Positions 12,650-25,200 of a DNA stretch of 64,000 nt are shown here, piece after piece (within the stretch, counting starts at the first letter, position 1; every line of letters begins with the position of its first letter). Where the stretch lies: positions 1,860,001 to 1,924,000 of the forward strand of contig JAGTXZ010000020.1 of NCBI GenBank assembly GCA_018398575.1, written 5' to 3'. The notes beneath the pieces are model-generated. The model worked only from the letters and a program-made list of their open reading frames with translations, had not been told where the DNA came from and did not search any database. Source of the DNA: Ampelomyces quisqualis (Eukaryota > Ascomycota > Dothideomycetes > Pleosporales > Phaeosphaeriaceae). A program made the position numbers and the translations under genes.

Positions 12650-13300
12650 TAGCGCTACTAGTAGACAGGTTGTCTTAGGAGTACGTTGCAGTTAGTAAAG
12701 AAAACGTGTTAAGATCTGCAGATAAAGGTAACAGGATTGGGATAAGAAAGAACAACCTAACACCTAGAGTAGGCAACTGCAGAATAGCAGGCTTTAGGTG
12801 TCTATTCCAAGCTTTACTATGTTAGGCCTTGTTATAAAGGTTTTAAAAGTAGACTTACGCTTATTAGAAGCGCTTATCTTTAAAACAGGTAACAAGCGCT
12901 TGCTTAGTAGGTTTATTAGAAACAAGGAGATACAGCTTTGCTATTTACTCTCGCTAGAGCAGTTACTAGCAAGCGACTAACACTAGTCTCTATACGTCTT
13001 AGCAATAGTAGCTACGTGTACGTCTTGTACTATGTCCTGTTTATTCTTTTGCCCGCTTGCATACATTGTTATACGTTTTCCTAAGACTTGTTTAACACTT
13101 GTAGTAATGTGTGTAGGCAATTTAGGGTTACGCTTAACAAAGACTAGAGCTAGCTTTATAGTTCTGTTACAATATTCAGAAGTTGCAGAATGCAGCGCCT
13201 TCTTAATAGGGCTAGGTGTTTGCAATTGTACCTTTGCTTGTTATAATGTTAGGGTATGTAGACATAGGTGCTGCTAGTTTAGATCTATTTTCTTGTTATA
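12650..13300 (-). pseudogene. Unrecognised minus-strand relic with an open 80-codon core
   Basis: The core at 12,983-13,225 has no stop (MQTPSPIKKALHSATSEYCN...LALVFVKRNPKLPTHITT). The frame continues with TAG/TAA on the low-coordinate side (LFLINLLSKRLLPVLKISAS). Overlapping plus-strand frames are also open here, so strand choice is uncertain. Confidence 0.3.
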
Positions 13301-13654
13301 AGTATATGCGCTAACCTAGCTAGAGACAGACGCAGCGCTCTTAACCTGCGTTACTTAGATCTTAGAGAGAGCGTCGCGCGTAAGAGGAAGGAGCCTAGGG
13401 CGTTTAGCTAGCAAAGCTGCTGAAACAGGCTTAGGCTCTGGATTAAGAGACAGGGGGCACTTTATAGACGTGTACAATATAGCGAGAGTTGTGTAGTAAT
13501 GCTTCTCTTGCAAATTAGAGTAACTTACAGCTTGCACGTAATACTCTAGTAGAAGGTAGCTAAAAACAGCTAGTAGGTAGCTCTACCTGCAGACCTGCTA
13601 AAGATTCTAGCGAAGCTTGCTAACTTTACCTAAAGGTCTTATTTCTCTGTATTC

Positions 13655-14020
13655 TTATCTAACTGCACTTTCTATTAACAGGCTAAATCTTAAAGCTGTT
13701 CTTTAACTTTGTGGCAGGCTTTGTGTTCTTACTTAATACAAGAGTATGCATTATTTAGTTGTTATTGCTCTGCTGCGTAAATTTCTAAATAGCTTCTTAT
13801 CTCTATATTTTTATTCTCTAGATAATTAATCTTCTTGTGTTGCGTGTTAAATCTTCTTACTAGTGTCTTATACTAAATAGAGATATTATTGTACTCCTAC
13901 TAGAGCCTTGCGTAACGTAATTAATTGTAGGTTAGTAAGCTAGGTGTCTGCATTTGGTAGTCTAGGCAGGATGTTAACGTCTATAACGTTTTGAACTAAG
14001 ACGAGAGCAGTAGTTAGCAA
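13655..14020 (-). repeat. Coiled-coil coding repeat, copy 1 (paralogue of 19,720-20,085)
   Basis: About 365 bp match 19,720-20,085, including the strings TCTCTAGATAATTAAT and TAGTGTCTTATACT. On the minus strand it encodes a coiled-coil segment. The flanks do not match, so this is a shared protein segment or a fragmentary duplication and not a whole element. Confidence 0.7.
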
Positions 14021-14477
14021 AAAGAGTGCCAAAAAGATGTTAGAGACTTTAGGCTTACTATAATTGATTAGAGCTATAGGTTCCATTTGCTAGTTTATAG
14101 CTAATAATATTACATATAATAGCTAATATGCAAGTTGTGCCATAAGAATAGGCCGCAGTTATGCGCGCATAATTACCTAAACGTAATCTAAGAAGCCTAC
14201 TAAATTTACTCTCCTGCCTATTCTATAGGCAATTATAGACAATGTCTTTTCTGAATAAGTTAATTTTCGTCTTATAGGTTCGATTCTGCGTGCTTACTAT
14301 TAATTATCAAGTAGACTAAATTACTTACCTAACGTTAATATTTAACTAATACTACCTATTTATGTAATCTTCCAATAACAATGTACTTGCAAGGTACAAA
14401 TAGGTTCTCTTTCTGTAGATTAAAGTAATTCCCTTAAGCTCGCAGCACGCTCCCAAACTTATCTTGCAGTCCTTATT

Positions 14478-14690
14478 AAGAAACCTTAACAATTTGGCGC
14501 TGCTATATCGCCAATCTTAATTAAATCGCCTAAGCTATCTTACTAACCTTAATACTAAGGAAACAAACACTCTGTCTTTACAGCATACCTCCAAACAGAT
14601 CGCATAGTCTACCTTAAGGCACCTTAACAACTTGGCGCTGCTATATTATAAACCTAACAAAAGGGCCCAAGCTATCTAACTAATCTTGAT
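14478..14690. repeat. Two copies of an ~75 bp direct repeat
   Basis: The block around CCTTAACAATTTGGCGCTGCTATAT (14,478-14,560) recurs at 14,616-14,690 with the same downstream words (AAGCTATCT...ACTAATCTTG). I see no coding frame that uses both. Purpose unknown. Confidence 0.6.
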
Positions 14691-14872
14691 ATTTAGAAAT
14701 CAAACCATTCTTTCCAAGAACATTAGATAAGCCCCCTGCCGCAGGCGTTAAGAACAAATTATCTGCCTTGCTAACAGGGATAAACAAGCCTAAAGCAAGT
14801 TTTCGCTTACAGCTAAGAGAGTACGCAACTACTGTAGGGGTTCTTAAGAGAAGGAACATCACCCTTAAAGAC

Positions 14873-15130
14873 AGTTACAAGCAGATTAATCTGAAACTAG
14901 AACGCATAACAAAGCTCTTAGAAGTCTAGTATAAGTTATATAAAGCTAAGCTTTAAGCACGCGCTTAAGAGATCGCAGTTTTAAAGAAAGATTGAAAAGT
15001 GTAACAAACCAACGAATATGTCCGCAAAGCAATCTTAGAGATAGTTCTTAAGCTATAAGCTAGGTACTGTAATAGTTGTAGCATCTAGATTGATCTTAGT
15101 AACCTAGGCTTAATACGCCTGTATATACTA
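14873..15130 (+). pseudogene. Short coiled-coil protein relic
   Basis: About 85 codons, TAG/TAA only: KQINLKLERITKLLEV, YKLYKAKL*ARA*EIAVLKKD and EYVRKAILEIVLKL*ARYCNSC. Strong heptad pattern. No family. Confidence 0.4.
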
Positions 15131-15639
15131 GCGAAATGCAAAGCTATAAGTTAAGCTATTTAGTTAAGCTATTTAGTTATATTACTAGCTAACGGACATT
15201 TACAATATAGCTCTTGTGCGAATCTTACTACTAGACTAGAGCGCAGACATACGCTTATTACAATCTAAACCTATTGCAAATAGCTTACCAGGTGTACTCT
15301 TCTTTATGTCCTGTTTGTAATTGTACTAAAGACATTGTTTTCCTTAAGTGTAGTACGTTATTATCTATACATAGATGTTAGATTACCTATTAACCCCTAT
15401 TAATAGGTTACACAATTTGCTTTAGATGTCTTAACGCCTTGAAACAAATACAAGGCCTAATAACCTCTTGTTCTTATTGTTATACTCTAGTAAACCTCTT
15501 AGGAATAATAGGACTAACTTAGTATACAGACTGGATAATATTAATACCCGAAGATTAGTTGTTAATAGTACACATCATACACTAGGTTTAACTTCTTCTA
15601 TTTAATTATTATTCTTTAATCTCTAGATACTATCTTATT

Positions 15640-16214
15640 TAGGCTTTAGAGCTTAGACGACGTATAGTAAATAAATGCTAGCAAGGAGCTAAATAGTACC
15701 TTCTTCTAGACTTATTCTTTTTAGCTCTAACTAGTTAGAAGGAGGAAGATGTTACTTTGCTAATATATAACCAGGTAAACTGTCTTGCAGCAAATTCCAA
15801 TAGTAATATGTTGTTTCTGGTTGCTAAAATCCTTGCATAATGTAGAACTTGAATTTCCATATAGTGTTTCTTTTATCTTTCCTTCCCCCTATATGCGCGC
15901 AATCTGAAACTTGCTGCTTCGATTTGTTATACTAATAATTATTCTTTGGTACTAACATAGTGCAGACTAGTAAAGCAATAACAAGTTAGTAGAGGCATAG
16001 ACACTATAACAAAGTAACATATTAGCCTGTAAGATTGTAGCAATAACAGCTCTAATCTAGCTATTAAGGAAACTGTACAGGATGTTGCGTATAAAGCCCT
16101 AGTATATATGTAAAATACTATATTAGCTCTTTTAAACGCCTGCTTTCCAGATCCTGTATAGGATGCTAAAAAGCTGCTAATTATAGATGCAGAGATATAT
16201 CTCTTGGGAGACAC
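15640..16214 (-). pseudogene. Unrecognised minus-strand relic starting MSPKRYIS
   Basis: The first 91 codons from an ATG at 16,214 are free of stops (MSPKRYISASIISSFLASYT, QAFKRANIVFYIYTRALY). The frame goes on with TAG/TAA (IEAASFRLRAYRGKER, HYMEIQVLHYARILATRNNI, LVRAKKNKSRRRYYLAPC) to about 15,640. Not recognised. Confidence 0.42.
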
Positions 16215-16738
16215 TCTAACCTATTAGAGTACAAAGTCCTGCCTACTAGGCTGTAAACCCCCTTAACCTAACCCCCCCTCTAGGTAACTTTTGCTTCTAC
16301 AAGACACTTTCTATTAATAGTATAGTAATGTTAGCTTGTCTTCCCTTAAGGCAGAAGTTAGTTTCAAGTATTAGAGGTGCTAAGGCGTATTTGGTAGATG
16401 CCCTTAGCAAATACAAATAATTATTTAGTACTTAAATTAATGCAAGCAAACATAAGCCTTTTTATACTTACTTGAAAAGATTTGTTAACAAAGTACCTTA
16501 ACCTAGATAGCGCAATGTAGCTAGCATATAAGTCTATCTAACACTAGGTGTTCTAAGAAGGACTAATAAGACTCTTTTAAGTCTAGCACTACCAAATAAA
16601 ATGATATTTAAAGCTGCTAGTAGGTTAACCACGCGAGTTGTATTTATAGCACTATTGACTTTGTAAAAGTTAGAATTTGTCTAATTTTCTAACACACCGA
16701 TTTTTGCTACCTTTATCTCTATCAAATTCTTCTTAGCT

Positions 16739-17271
16739 AAGCTACTATATCCTGTTATTAGTTAATTAGTATAGCAGATAACCTCTTTGCTATTAGAGCT
16801 GCACTAGAAACTATAAGCAGAGCGTCTTGCTACTTACTCGCATTAAGTACTTGTAAGCTCTACTAAGCGGATATTGCTATTGCTAAAGCGCTCTTGTATC
16901 TAAGTTAAAGTAGAGGTCCTGATACTAATTAAGTTAAAGCTTAGGTAGAGAATTTTGTAAGCTCTAAGCATGCAGACCTTGCTAAGCTCCAAACGCCTTA
17001 CGCTACTTCAGAAGGTAGTAATACACAGAATAAAACTTAAAGTATGCTGCAGAGATATAGAGCTTAGTACAGAGGACTAGAGCATGCAATAGTAAGGCTT
17101 GCACAGTACTAGATCTAGAGAAAGTTAAATAGACCTAATTTCTGTAGCGTTGGCAGTACAGATAGACACGCTCTGTTAGCCAATTTGCGTAATGCTATAA
17201 TATCAAGCACTCTAGCTATATTAGCATTACTTTAGGGTATCAAGAGAAAGAGGTTTGCTAATAGTGCTTAA
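16739..17271 (+). pseudogene. Unrecognised ~175-codon relic
   Basis: The plus frame has TAG/TAA only (ADNLFAIRAALETISRASCY, SSKHADLAKLQTPYATSEGS, RHALLANLRNAIISSTLAIL). It resembles ankyrin/NACHT-associated N-terminal regions in feel (helical, Ala/Leu-rich) but I cannot assign it. It converges on the minus-strand gene at 17,228-17,844 with a small overlap. Confidence 0.4.
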
Positions 17272-17844
17272 TGTAAAAGTAGGCAACGTATTTGCTATAT
17301 AATGTAATTTACAAATCTCTATTAAATTAGCGCAGAAATTACCTAATATACCAGAAAATGCAATAGCAAAATAGACCTAACAGTTGTACTGTAATAGTTA
17401 GAGCTGTTGTTTAAAGAAGATTAAGGTTAAGGCGTTAAGGACATTGTCTGCAGACATCTGCAAGGCAGGCAATGCTACCTCTTTAACAACGAAAGATTAT
17501 ATATAGCTAATAACAAAAACACTAATCCTTATTACTAGAGGCTACTTCAATAACCCGGCTGAGATAGTGCTGCCTAATTTTGTTAATTCTATTCTCTTTA
17601 CCAAGGTCTTGCTAGTACAAAATCTAGTAGCTCTCTGAATTGTAACAGGTTAACTGCCTGCGCTACAACCTAACATGCGGAAAAAATCAGAAAGACTTAA
17701 TCTAACCTTGTTCCACATCTGATTATAAAAGGAAGGCACGTAGACTCTAAGACTAACAGTACAATCTAGAGTATCGTGCACTTTCTACCAAGAGCCCTTG
17801 TTGTTTTGCCTTAAATCAAGAGTAGTAGAGATTTCAAAAGACAT
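17228..17844 (-). pseudogene. Unrecognised ~205-codon gene relic in a less mutated island
   Basis: From an ATG at 17,844 the minus frame reads MSFEISTTLDLRQNNKGSW, SLRVYVPSFYNQMWNKVRLS, LSDFFRMLGCSAGS, TKLGSTISAGLLK and LPALQMSADNVLNALTLIFF, ending at TAA near 17,230. Only a handful of TAG/TAA stops occur and TGG codons survive (QMWNK), so this stretch was mutated less than its surroundings. Function unknown. Confidence 0.5.
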
Positions 17845-18989
17845 TAAAAACTCCTTTCCTAGTTCTAGGTCGTAAAGTAACTGTTGTTAAAGTCTTTCTA
17901 ATTGTAGTCGATTGATTGTGTTCCAATTGCGGCAGCAAATCCTAGTAATACTATACTCTAGCATTAACTTTAAAGCATCTATAGAAATTCCCTTAATTGG
18001 AAATGTACCTACAAGATAGATCTAGAGCTTACAATAGTACTGTTTTTTACGGACGTAGCTTTGCGTATTGCGTAGTCTATCCTTTAGAGCAGGTACATCT
18101 GCGCCAATTACCCTTATTCTTATGCTGCTTTCTAGCAACTGTTAAACATTATCTGTATCCTACAGTAAGTTACAAATAGGACTTAGATATAAGACTCTCT
18201 TATGTTTGCGTAACAATAGAGCGCCTAATTGCTTAAGCTTTGCTGCGTTGTATGCAGAGATGTAGTAGAGTATAGATTTTTGTATCTTATAAAAATAAGG
18301 ACTAAGAATATTAAGCAAAGATGTTCGTGATTATACAGAATCTATTCTGTAGTAGTAAGATGCTCTTGAATAGCCTACAAAACCTATAGTTAAGTAAGAA
18401 ATCAAAATTTAACTAGAGTATAATATAGCTTACTATCTTAATATATTTCTCTTCTATAATATGCAAATTTTCTTAAAAGATTAAGTAGGAGTTATAAGTA
18501 TTGCGTAAGGGAATAAGTAGAACAAATTAAGCTTCTACTATAAGGTAGGAGCAGTATATATAGGCTAGCATCGTAGATAAGGCTACTCTTTCTATTAGTA
18601 AAGACTGTACAGAATGCAATAATTAGGCAAAATCTGGTATAAAGAGTGCTGTGCGGAGATAAAGACTGTGCAGTATGCAGGTAATAGGACACTAGTAGAT
18701 AAGCCCTACACGAAAACATCTTGCATAGTTTGTAGTTTCCTATTAATTCTACATGCCTAACTACATCCAGCCTTTATCCTGTATAGTCTAAGTAAAATAC
18801 TTAAGACAAACCTTCTTATATAATGATAAGGCTTTATATTACAACTAATAACGATATTTTTGCTTGTAATCTTAAGACTAAATAAATTATAAAATTTAGA
18901 GCCTAAATACAAAATCCTTGCTTGGAATATTAAGATCGCGTGTTTACTGCACTATAGCTGTTAAGGTTGTAGCAGTAACAGCATCTTGC
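17845..18989. other. Unassigned stretch
   Basis: Short open frames exist on both strands (17,997-18,179 plus; 18,492-18,719 minus) but none extends convincingly into neighbouring sequence. No repeat or RNA gene seen. Confidence 0.35.
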
Positions 18990-20060
18990 TTAAGTTTTTT
19001 TTGCATTCTCTAGAGGTACTTTGTTCCTAGCTCTTGTAATTGGAGTAGATAGTGCTTTAATCTTAGCTACACAAGGCTGCTTACCTGAAATCCATTTTAT
19101 AGTCTTGCCTAGCTTTTGTTTACCTTTCCTAGCTAGCTCTTTATTTGGAGTTTAGGTAGTAACCTGCTAAATATTTTTAACTAAATCATTTGGTTATAAA
19201 GGAGGTGCTCCTGCCTTTAAAGCAGGCGCAACTATTACTAATACAGACTTGCGTCTAATAAATACAGTCTGATTTAACTTAAGACACTTAAATATATAGG
19301 TAGGCTCCGTGTTAATAAGGTTTATTCCTAGGACAGTAATTGCATAAAGCTGGTTACTGCCAAACGCTGTTTTAGCTAGGCGCAGAGAATTATTTATCTA
19401 AGGTAACGCCTTTCTAATACTTCAGCTTATGTAGAAAACATTTCCTTAGAATTCGCAATCTTTAGTCGCGGTATAAACAAGAAAGATCTTATAATAATTT
19501 CGTTTATTAGATCCTGCTGTCTAAGTGTATAATACCAGATTATCTAGAATTAGCTTGTTATCGCTGTGTTCTATTTCTGAGATAGTCGTAGCCTCTACTA
19601 CAAGAGGCGCTTGTGCTTCTTTGATTTTTGGAAGTATTTCTTCTAGGGATTAATTCTTTCCAGCCTTTCTTAATTCTTGTTAGAGCTTTATACAAGTAGA
19701 ATAAAGCTCTATAATTTCCTTTGACTGTGCTTTCTATTGTTAGGCTAATTCTTGAAGCTGTTCTTTAACTTTCTAGCAGACTTTATATTCTTATTTAACA
19801 CAGTAGTATGCGTTGTTTAGTTGCTATTGTTCTGCCTTATATTTCTCCAAAAGGCTCTTTATCTCTGCATTCTTATTCTCTAGATAATTAATTTTTTTAT
19901 GTTGCGTGTTATATTTTCTTATAAGTGTCTTGTGCTGCATTAAGGAATTCTTATACTTCTGCTAAAGCGTTACGTAACGCGATTGCAGGTTAGTATACTA
20001 GGCATCTGGGTTTAGTAGTTTAGGCGTGACGTTAACATCTACAGTGTCTTGGAGTAAGAT
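18990..20060 (-). pseudogene. Unrecognised coiled-coil protein relic, ~355 codons
   Basis: A single minus frame ends at TAA 18,990-18,992. Its N-terminal half is a strong coiled coil (HKKINYLENKNAEIKSLLEK, KVKEQLQELA*Q*KAQSKEI); its C-terminal half is globular then basic (YYKIFLVYTATKDCEF, GSNQLYAITVLGINLINTEP, GKQKLGKTIKWISGKQPCV). Stops are TAG/TAA with one TGA. Its N-terminal part is duplicated at 13,655-14,020. No family recognised. Confidence 0.55.
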
Positions 20061-20085
20061 AGTAGTAGTTGTTAGTAATCTAAAG
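19720..20085 (-). repeat. Coiled-coil coding repeat, copy 2
   Basis: This is the paralogue of 13,655-14,020, lying within the N-terminal half of the minus-strand gene at 18,990-20,060. Confidence 0.7.
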
Positions 20086-20344
20086 TTATCTGTCTAGTGT
20101 TACGTTAGTAAGAAATTATACTACACAAGAATAATACTACACAAGAACTACGTACCTAAAGTTCTATAGAGATAAAGATGTACAAGAAAAGATTGCGACG
20201 TAGTAATTTTAGATTTAAGTCCTTGCATAGTAGACTGCTGTAGAGCTGCAAAAAGAATATTATCTTCTTCTCTTTAATAAAGTCGCGCTCAAGAGGGCAA
20301 CTACTCTACCAATTAAGGCTTAGAGGCAGAAGTAGTAGAATTGA

Positions 20345-21150
20345 TTCGTGTGTATTAAGTCTCTTCTCTAGCTAAACTGCAGTTAAGACCCTCTGGATGT
20401 AGTTACTAGAGAAGTAAGGACACATTAGATTCGCTTTTTAAAGATAATCTAGAGTAAGCTAGGAATAATACTGTTCCTCCTTTGCTAGAAGAGCTTGTGC
20501 GTGTCTTATTTGGAAACCCTAAGAAACAGTAAACTTTGCTAGGTGCTGCCAAACCACTAGATTAGGTCCTTTAACGCGGGGTTTTAATCTACCTATTTCC
20601 TTTCTTAGTATAGATGCAGTTAAGCTATTAAAGTAACAGCTGCAGAATACCTATAGCTTAGTGTATGCAACTATTATTGCGTCTTACTAGCTAAGCTCTA
20701 CTTTAATCTTAACGTCTTTAGTTTTATTTAGCTGCACTATGTTCTTGTTAGGAGCAAAGAAGAGTCCTGTAAGGCTTAAACGTATTGTACGTCCTATCTG
20801 TTTACCTAGCAACTGTCTAAGCGCTTCGTAAAGAGGTTCCAAATACTTTAGTATCTTAAAAAAGGTCTAAAGTAACAGAATTACACTAGGAAAATCACAT
20901 ATGTTTTCTAGCAAGGTTTTCTGTACACTGTAATGATTCTGCGAGGAAAATATCTCTCCTTGTTTTATAAGACCTATAATCAAGTCCTTGTTAATACCCA
21001 AGTGCTTAGGAGCTAGAAGCTTTAGGTTTTGTACAGTAACGTTGTTAACAGCCAAGAAAGGCAACACTGTATTACTGCAGCGTAGAATCTTCTTCTATGC
21101 TATTGCGATATAATTTAAGTAAAGCATTATTTCCTTTACTTATTAGGAAG
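20345..21150 (-). pseudogene. Unrecognised ~265-codon relic
   Basis: The minus frame includes a stop-free core at 20,867-21,067 (NNVTVQNLKLLAPKHLGINK) and continues with TAG/TAA only (PLYEALRQLLGKQIGRTIRL, SLTGLFFAPNKNIVQLNKTK, FQIRHAQALLAKEEQYYS). It probably extends upstream past 21,150. It lies just upstream of the coiled-coil gene, same strand, so the two may be neighbours in one unit. No family. Confidence 0.5.
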
Positions 21151-21299
21151 TTCCTGGTTATGTTTAGATGTAGACCTACCTTGTTGCACTTTAATACCAA
21201 GAGCCTATAAAGCGCTCTAAGTTGCAGTTTAGACTAAAGCCCTAGCATGTTAATTAAAGCATTAAAGCTAGTAACAAGCAAAGGTTGTCTCAAAAGTTA

Positions 21300-22266
21300 C
21301 TATAAATCCTTAGGCTTAGACTTCTCCAGACAAGACTACTATCTCTTCTAGGCTTCTTAATTGTTTTCTTAGTAATACAGCCTAATTTTGCGAAAGATCT
21401 TACTATCTAAAGGCCTTTGTTTGTTAAAGTATAACTTAATAATACGGACTAATACTAGCTTAGAGGTATCTGCTCTTACGTTAACAAAAGTATAGAGATA
21501 TTTACTTCTGACTAACTATAGGAGAAGAGTCTTACAATCTACTATTTATTATTCTTGTTTAGAAAACGTTGTGCTGCCTTAATGCGGTGCAAGCCAGAAA
21601 GACACTAAATGTTCTTAAGATATAGAGTAGGTATATCCTGTAGCTATTAGAGGCTGCATATATTATCTAATAACATGCTGTGCAAGGACAGGGCTGCAAC
21701 AAGGTTACTGTCCCTAATAACAGTATTTATAGCATTCTCCTCCTAGAGTTATAAGCAGCCTACTTGCTTATAGATTGTCTGCAAGTGTATAACATTCTTA
21801 AAAGAGAGCTTACAATGTTTGTCTAGTATAGTCCTGTGTTTAAACCTTAAAGCGTGCAGTAGTACCTAGGCAATTCCTTAATAACACTCTAATCTTTTCG
21901 CAGCAAAATCTCTGTCTAGCAGCTCTATAACCACACAGGCTTAATTAAATAGACTTTTTGCTAATAAGATATCAAGGAATCACGTTGGAATGCTACTAAC
22001 AGTAGGGTTGCAAACGTAGTCAATTACTTGCAGCTAAGGATTAAAATTAGAATATAGGAGCGCTATGCAATCTACACAAGATATACACTTTATATATAGG
22101 TACGTTACAAGTTATGCTAATTGTACTAGTTAGTGCTGCGCTATAAGCTACCTGTTATAGCTTCTGCCCTACAAAATAGTAGTGTAAACCTGCTTATATT
22201 ACAATACTACTTCTGAATTGTTTTGTACATGCGACCTTTAACAGAGGATTATATTAAATAAATATA
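21300..22266. other. Unassigned stretch upstream of the JmjC/SET relic
   Basis: No convincing frame on either strand. It could include the promoter of the JmjC/SET gene and the 5' part of the minus-strand gene at 20,345. Confidence 0.35.
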
Positions 22267-25200
22267 ATGTTAAAATCATACGCGGCTTGCAACTGCTGCC
22301 AGATACTAAGCAGCAGTTTGCTGTTACGTGCTAGAATCAAGAAAATAACAGAGAACCTTTTGATCTGGCACGTAAGCACGCTAGCGCCAAGAGTAAGCAC
22401 AGAGCACAAGGGGATTTTTATCTCTTGCAGCCTAAGCGTTAACAACGCGTTAATTGTACAAATTACGTATAAGCCTACGTAAACGTATCCTGTCTCGCAA
22501 TAACACTCTGCTATCCTTTAGAGAGCTATTCTTTTGATTCGTTACTAAGGTCTGCAAAAGAACTTGTTAAGTAGCTTAAGAAAGTTACATCCGCAAGAAT
22601 ACGCTAGCAATATGCTCTAGGCAGGCTAAGGCCAAAGTTAGCTTTAAATAAATTAAGCAAGAATAGACAATTTATAGAAGCTTTTAGAGCAATTGCTAAG
22701 AAAGCGTAAGCTGAAATTACATAATTAGGATAGCAGGAGACGTCTAAGAAGACACAGGAGTAAGAGGCATAAGAGGAACAAGAGGCACAAGAGAAACAAG
22801 AGGCACAAGAGAAACAAGAGGCACAAGAGAAACAAGAGGCACAAGAGGAACAAGAGGCACAAGAAAAACAAGAGGCACGCGTAGAGATAACTAAAGAGCT
22901 ATATAAAAGAGCTATATAAAGAGCTATATAAAGAGCTACACAGGTAAGAAACCTTAAGCAGGCTTTGGTATTTGTTAGAACATAACAATATAGCATTAAA
23001 TCTACGTTTTCCATATAGGCCTTTACAGCTTAGTAACAATTTGGTTAGCACTATCTAGAAAGCTCTACACAAATTAATTTCTTAGAATATTAATAAGCAA
23101 GGCTATCTAATATTAGAGGTGTAGGAGACTTAGAATACATTAGAACTTACTAAGCTCCTACGTACTGCCAAAGCACCTGCTTGTTACAAGACTTAAGGTT
23201 TCTAGCTCGCTTAGGGAGATACTAGCTGTCTACACGCGCGAGTAGCTCAAAACATCTTGCTTAGCCTCCTTAAGTTTAGAGGGTTTAGCAAAACACGTGT
23301 ATCCCTTTAGCTAAAGAAAGATTTTGAAAAGTAGATAGCAGGACCTCCTAACTGCGTTTAATACCTAATCTGCAAACCCTTGTCTAATTATGTAATTAAC
23401 TATCTGCTAGACGCTAGATTACAAAGCAACTGCTAGCCTAAGATTTCTGGCGTTAATTGTCTATACTAGTATATTAGTAGAGATTTAAATACACTAGCAC
23501 TACTGTATAGAGAGGATAGCAATACTAGATTAGTAAACCTGCTATTAGTAGGTGCTAAAAAACACTAGATTGTTGTTCCTTGTAGCAGTGCTAATAAGCT
23601 TAAGTCCTGCATAAGAACAGAGTATTTAGCCTTAAAATTATATTTGCAATTCTTGCGACATTACAATATTATTATAGAACCTAAATAGCTTAAGAAAAGG
23701 GGCATCTGCTATAAGATTATATGCTAGAAGCTAGGAGATGTTAAAGTTACCCTGCTAGGACGCGTTTACTATAAGGTTTGGAATACTAGCAAGAACTTTA
23801 CCATAGCTATTAACTACAAGTTCCTAGACGCTTCTAACAAACCAGACTCTTACGTTTAGTGTAAGAGCAGAGTAAGAGGATGTAGTAAGAACGTGCTTAC
23901 CTGTTAAAGCTTTATACCTACCTTAGACTAAGCGACTAAGTATAAAATACCTAATCTAAGAAAGAAATAAACGCTTGTTGGTGCGGAATCTGCGAACAAG
24001 AAACTTAGACCTAATATCTAAACAATCCTTTGGCTAAAGAAGAGGTTACCAAGCTAACGCTATTTAAGACAATTTTGCGTAACAACTCTGGTTTTAGCAC
24101 TTATACTAGTCTAAATCAGCTTGCTACAAACTATACTTAGTACTATACTTAGTACAACAAGTCTCTTAAACTGCGCAAAACTAGTTAAAATGTAGAGGCT
24201 AGAGTTAACCTAAATTAAGCTTACTCTAGATTTAGGAGATAAGGTTACAAGACTTACTGCGTTAGATAAGAGAGTTTGTCTTACTTAAGATTACAGCTAG
24301 CTTTCTACTCTTATGTCTAGAGTAGCGCAATTTAATCTAGCTTCTGCCCTAGACTTAAGTTAGGAAGGCGCGATCTGTCTTAAAGGTGCAGTATATAATA
24401 GGGTACTTAAGGAGCAGAAGCTTAACACTGTTACTAAAGAAGACTAAGACTAATTAAAGAACTAGGTAAAGAAAGCTAGGAAGTTGTTTTGTATCTGCAA
24501 AGGGTTTAATCGCGGGCTTCTATGTCTGCTACTATTTATAGAAATCCCAGAATCTTAGCTTTCTAACGTAACTAATGCTGAAATTAACATATTCTACAAA
24601 CTAGCAGCTAGAAAGACAGCAGAGATAGAGCGTTAATGCGCGATTAGACAGTTAATTCTAAATATATTTACAAAGGATGTTGAATTTGCTTTTAAGAAGG
24701 AGCACCTTAACTCTTTTAATAGCCTTCTAGATAATAGAATAGTTGCCCTTCTACAACCTATCTCTTATCTAACGGTTAATTTATATACGCTAAATAATAA
24801 TTGGCTAAAGCTACTATCCTAGCTATAGAAGTAGCCTATAGACTCTATATAGGCCCTGCTTGCTGCTTGCAAGATCTGTAGCTTAGAAGTGTGCACCTGC
24901 CTTTCTAAGTTGCCCTAGGACTGTTATTGCATTGTTAATTACAGTCTAAAAGAGCGTAGAGTCTAAGCTTAAGAAGCTTTAAGTAGTAACTTAGCTTTTA
25001 GTAAAGGCAAGTACATTTAAGAGTTAGTAGGTAAGGTAAAACTGCTAGGGTAGCCCAATTAGTACAGATCTGTTAACTTTAAGAGGTTAGACGTAGGCAT
25101 AACTTACTAACTCTACTACAAGAAAAAGAGTAATTAGGTTAGGCTAGTAAACTATACTTATAATCTATATGCAGAATTAGTTGTAAAGATTACGTAGGGC

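Noticed and set aside
22604..23014. Minus-strand 136-codon open frame with a Cys/Ser-rich repeat (SCASCF units)
   Set aside because: It is the reverse reading of the 18-bp minisatellite inside the plus-strand JmjC/SET frame. The absence of stops is caused by the repeat unit.
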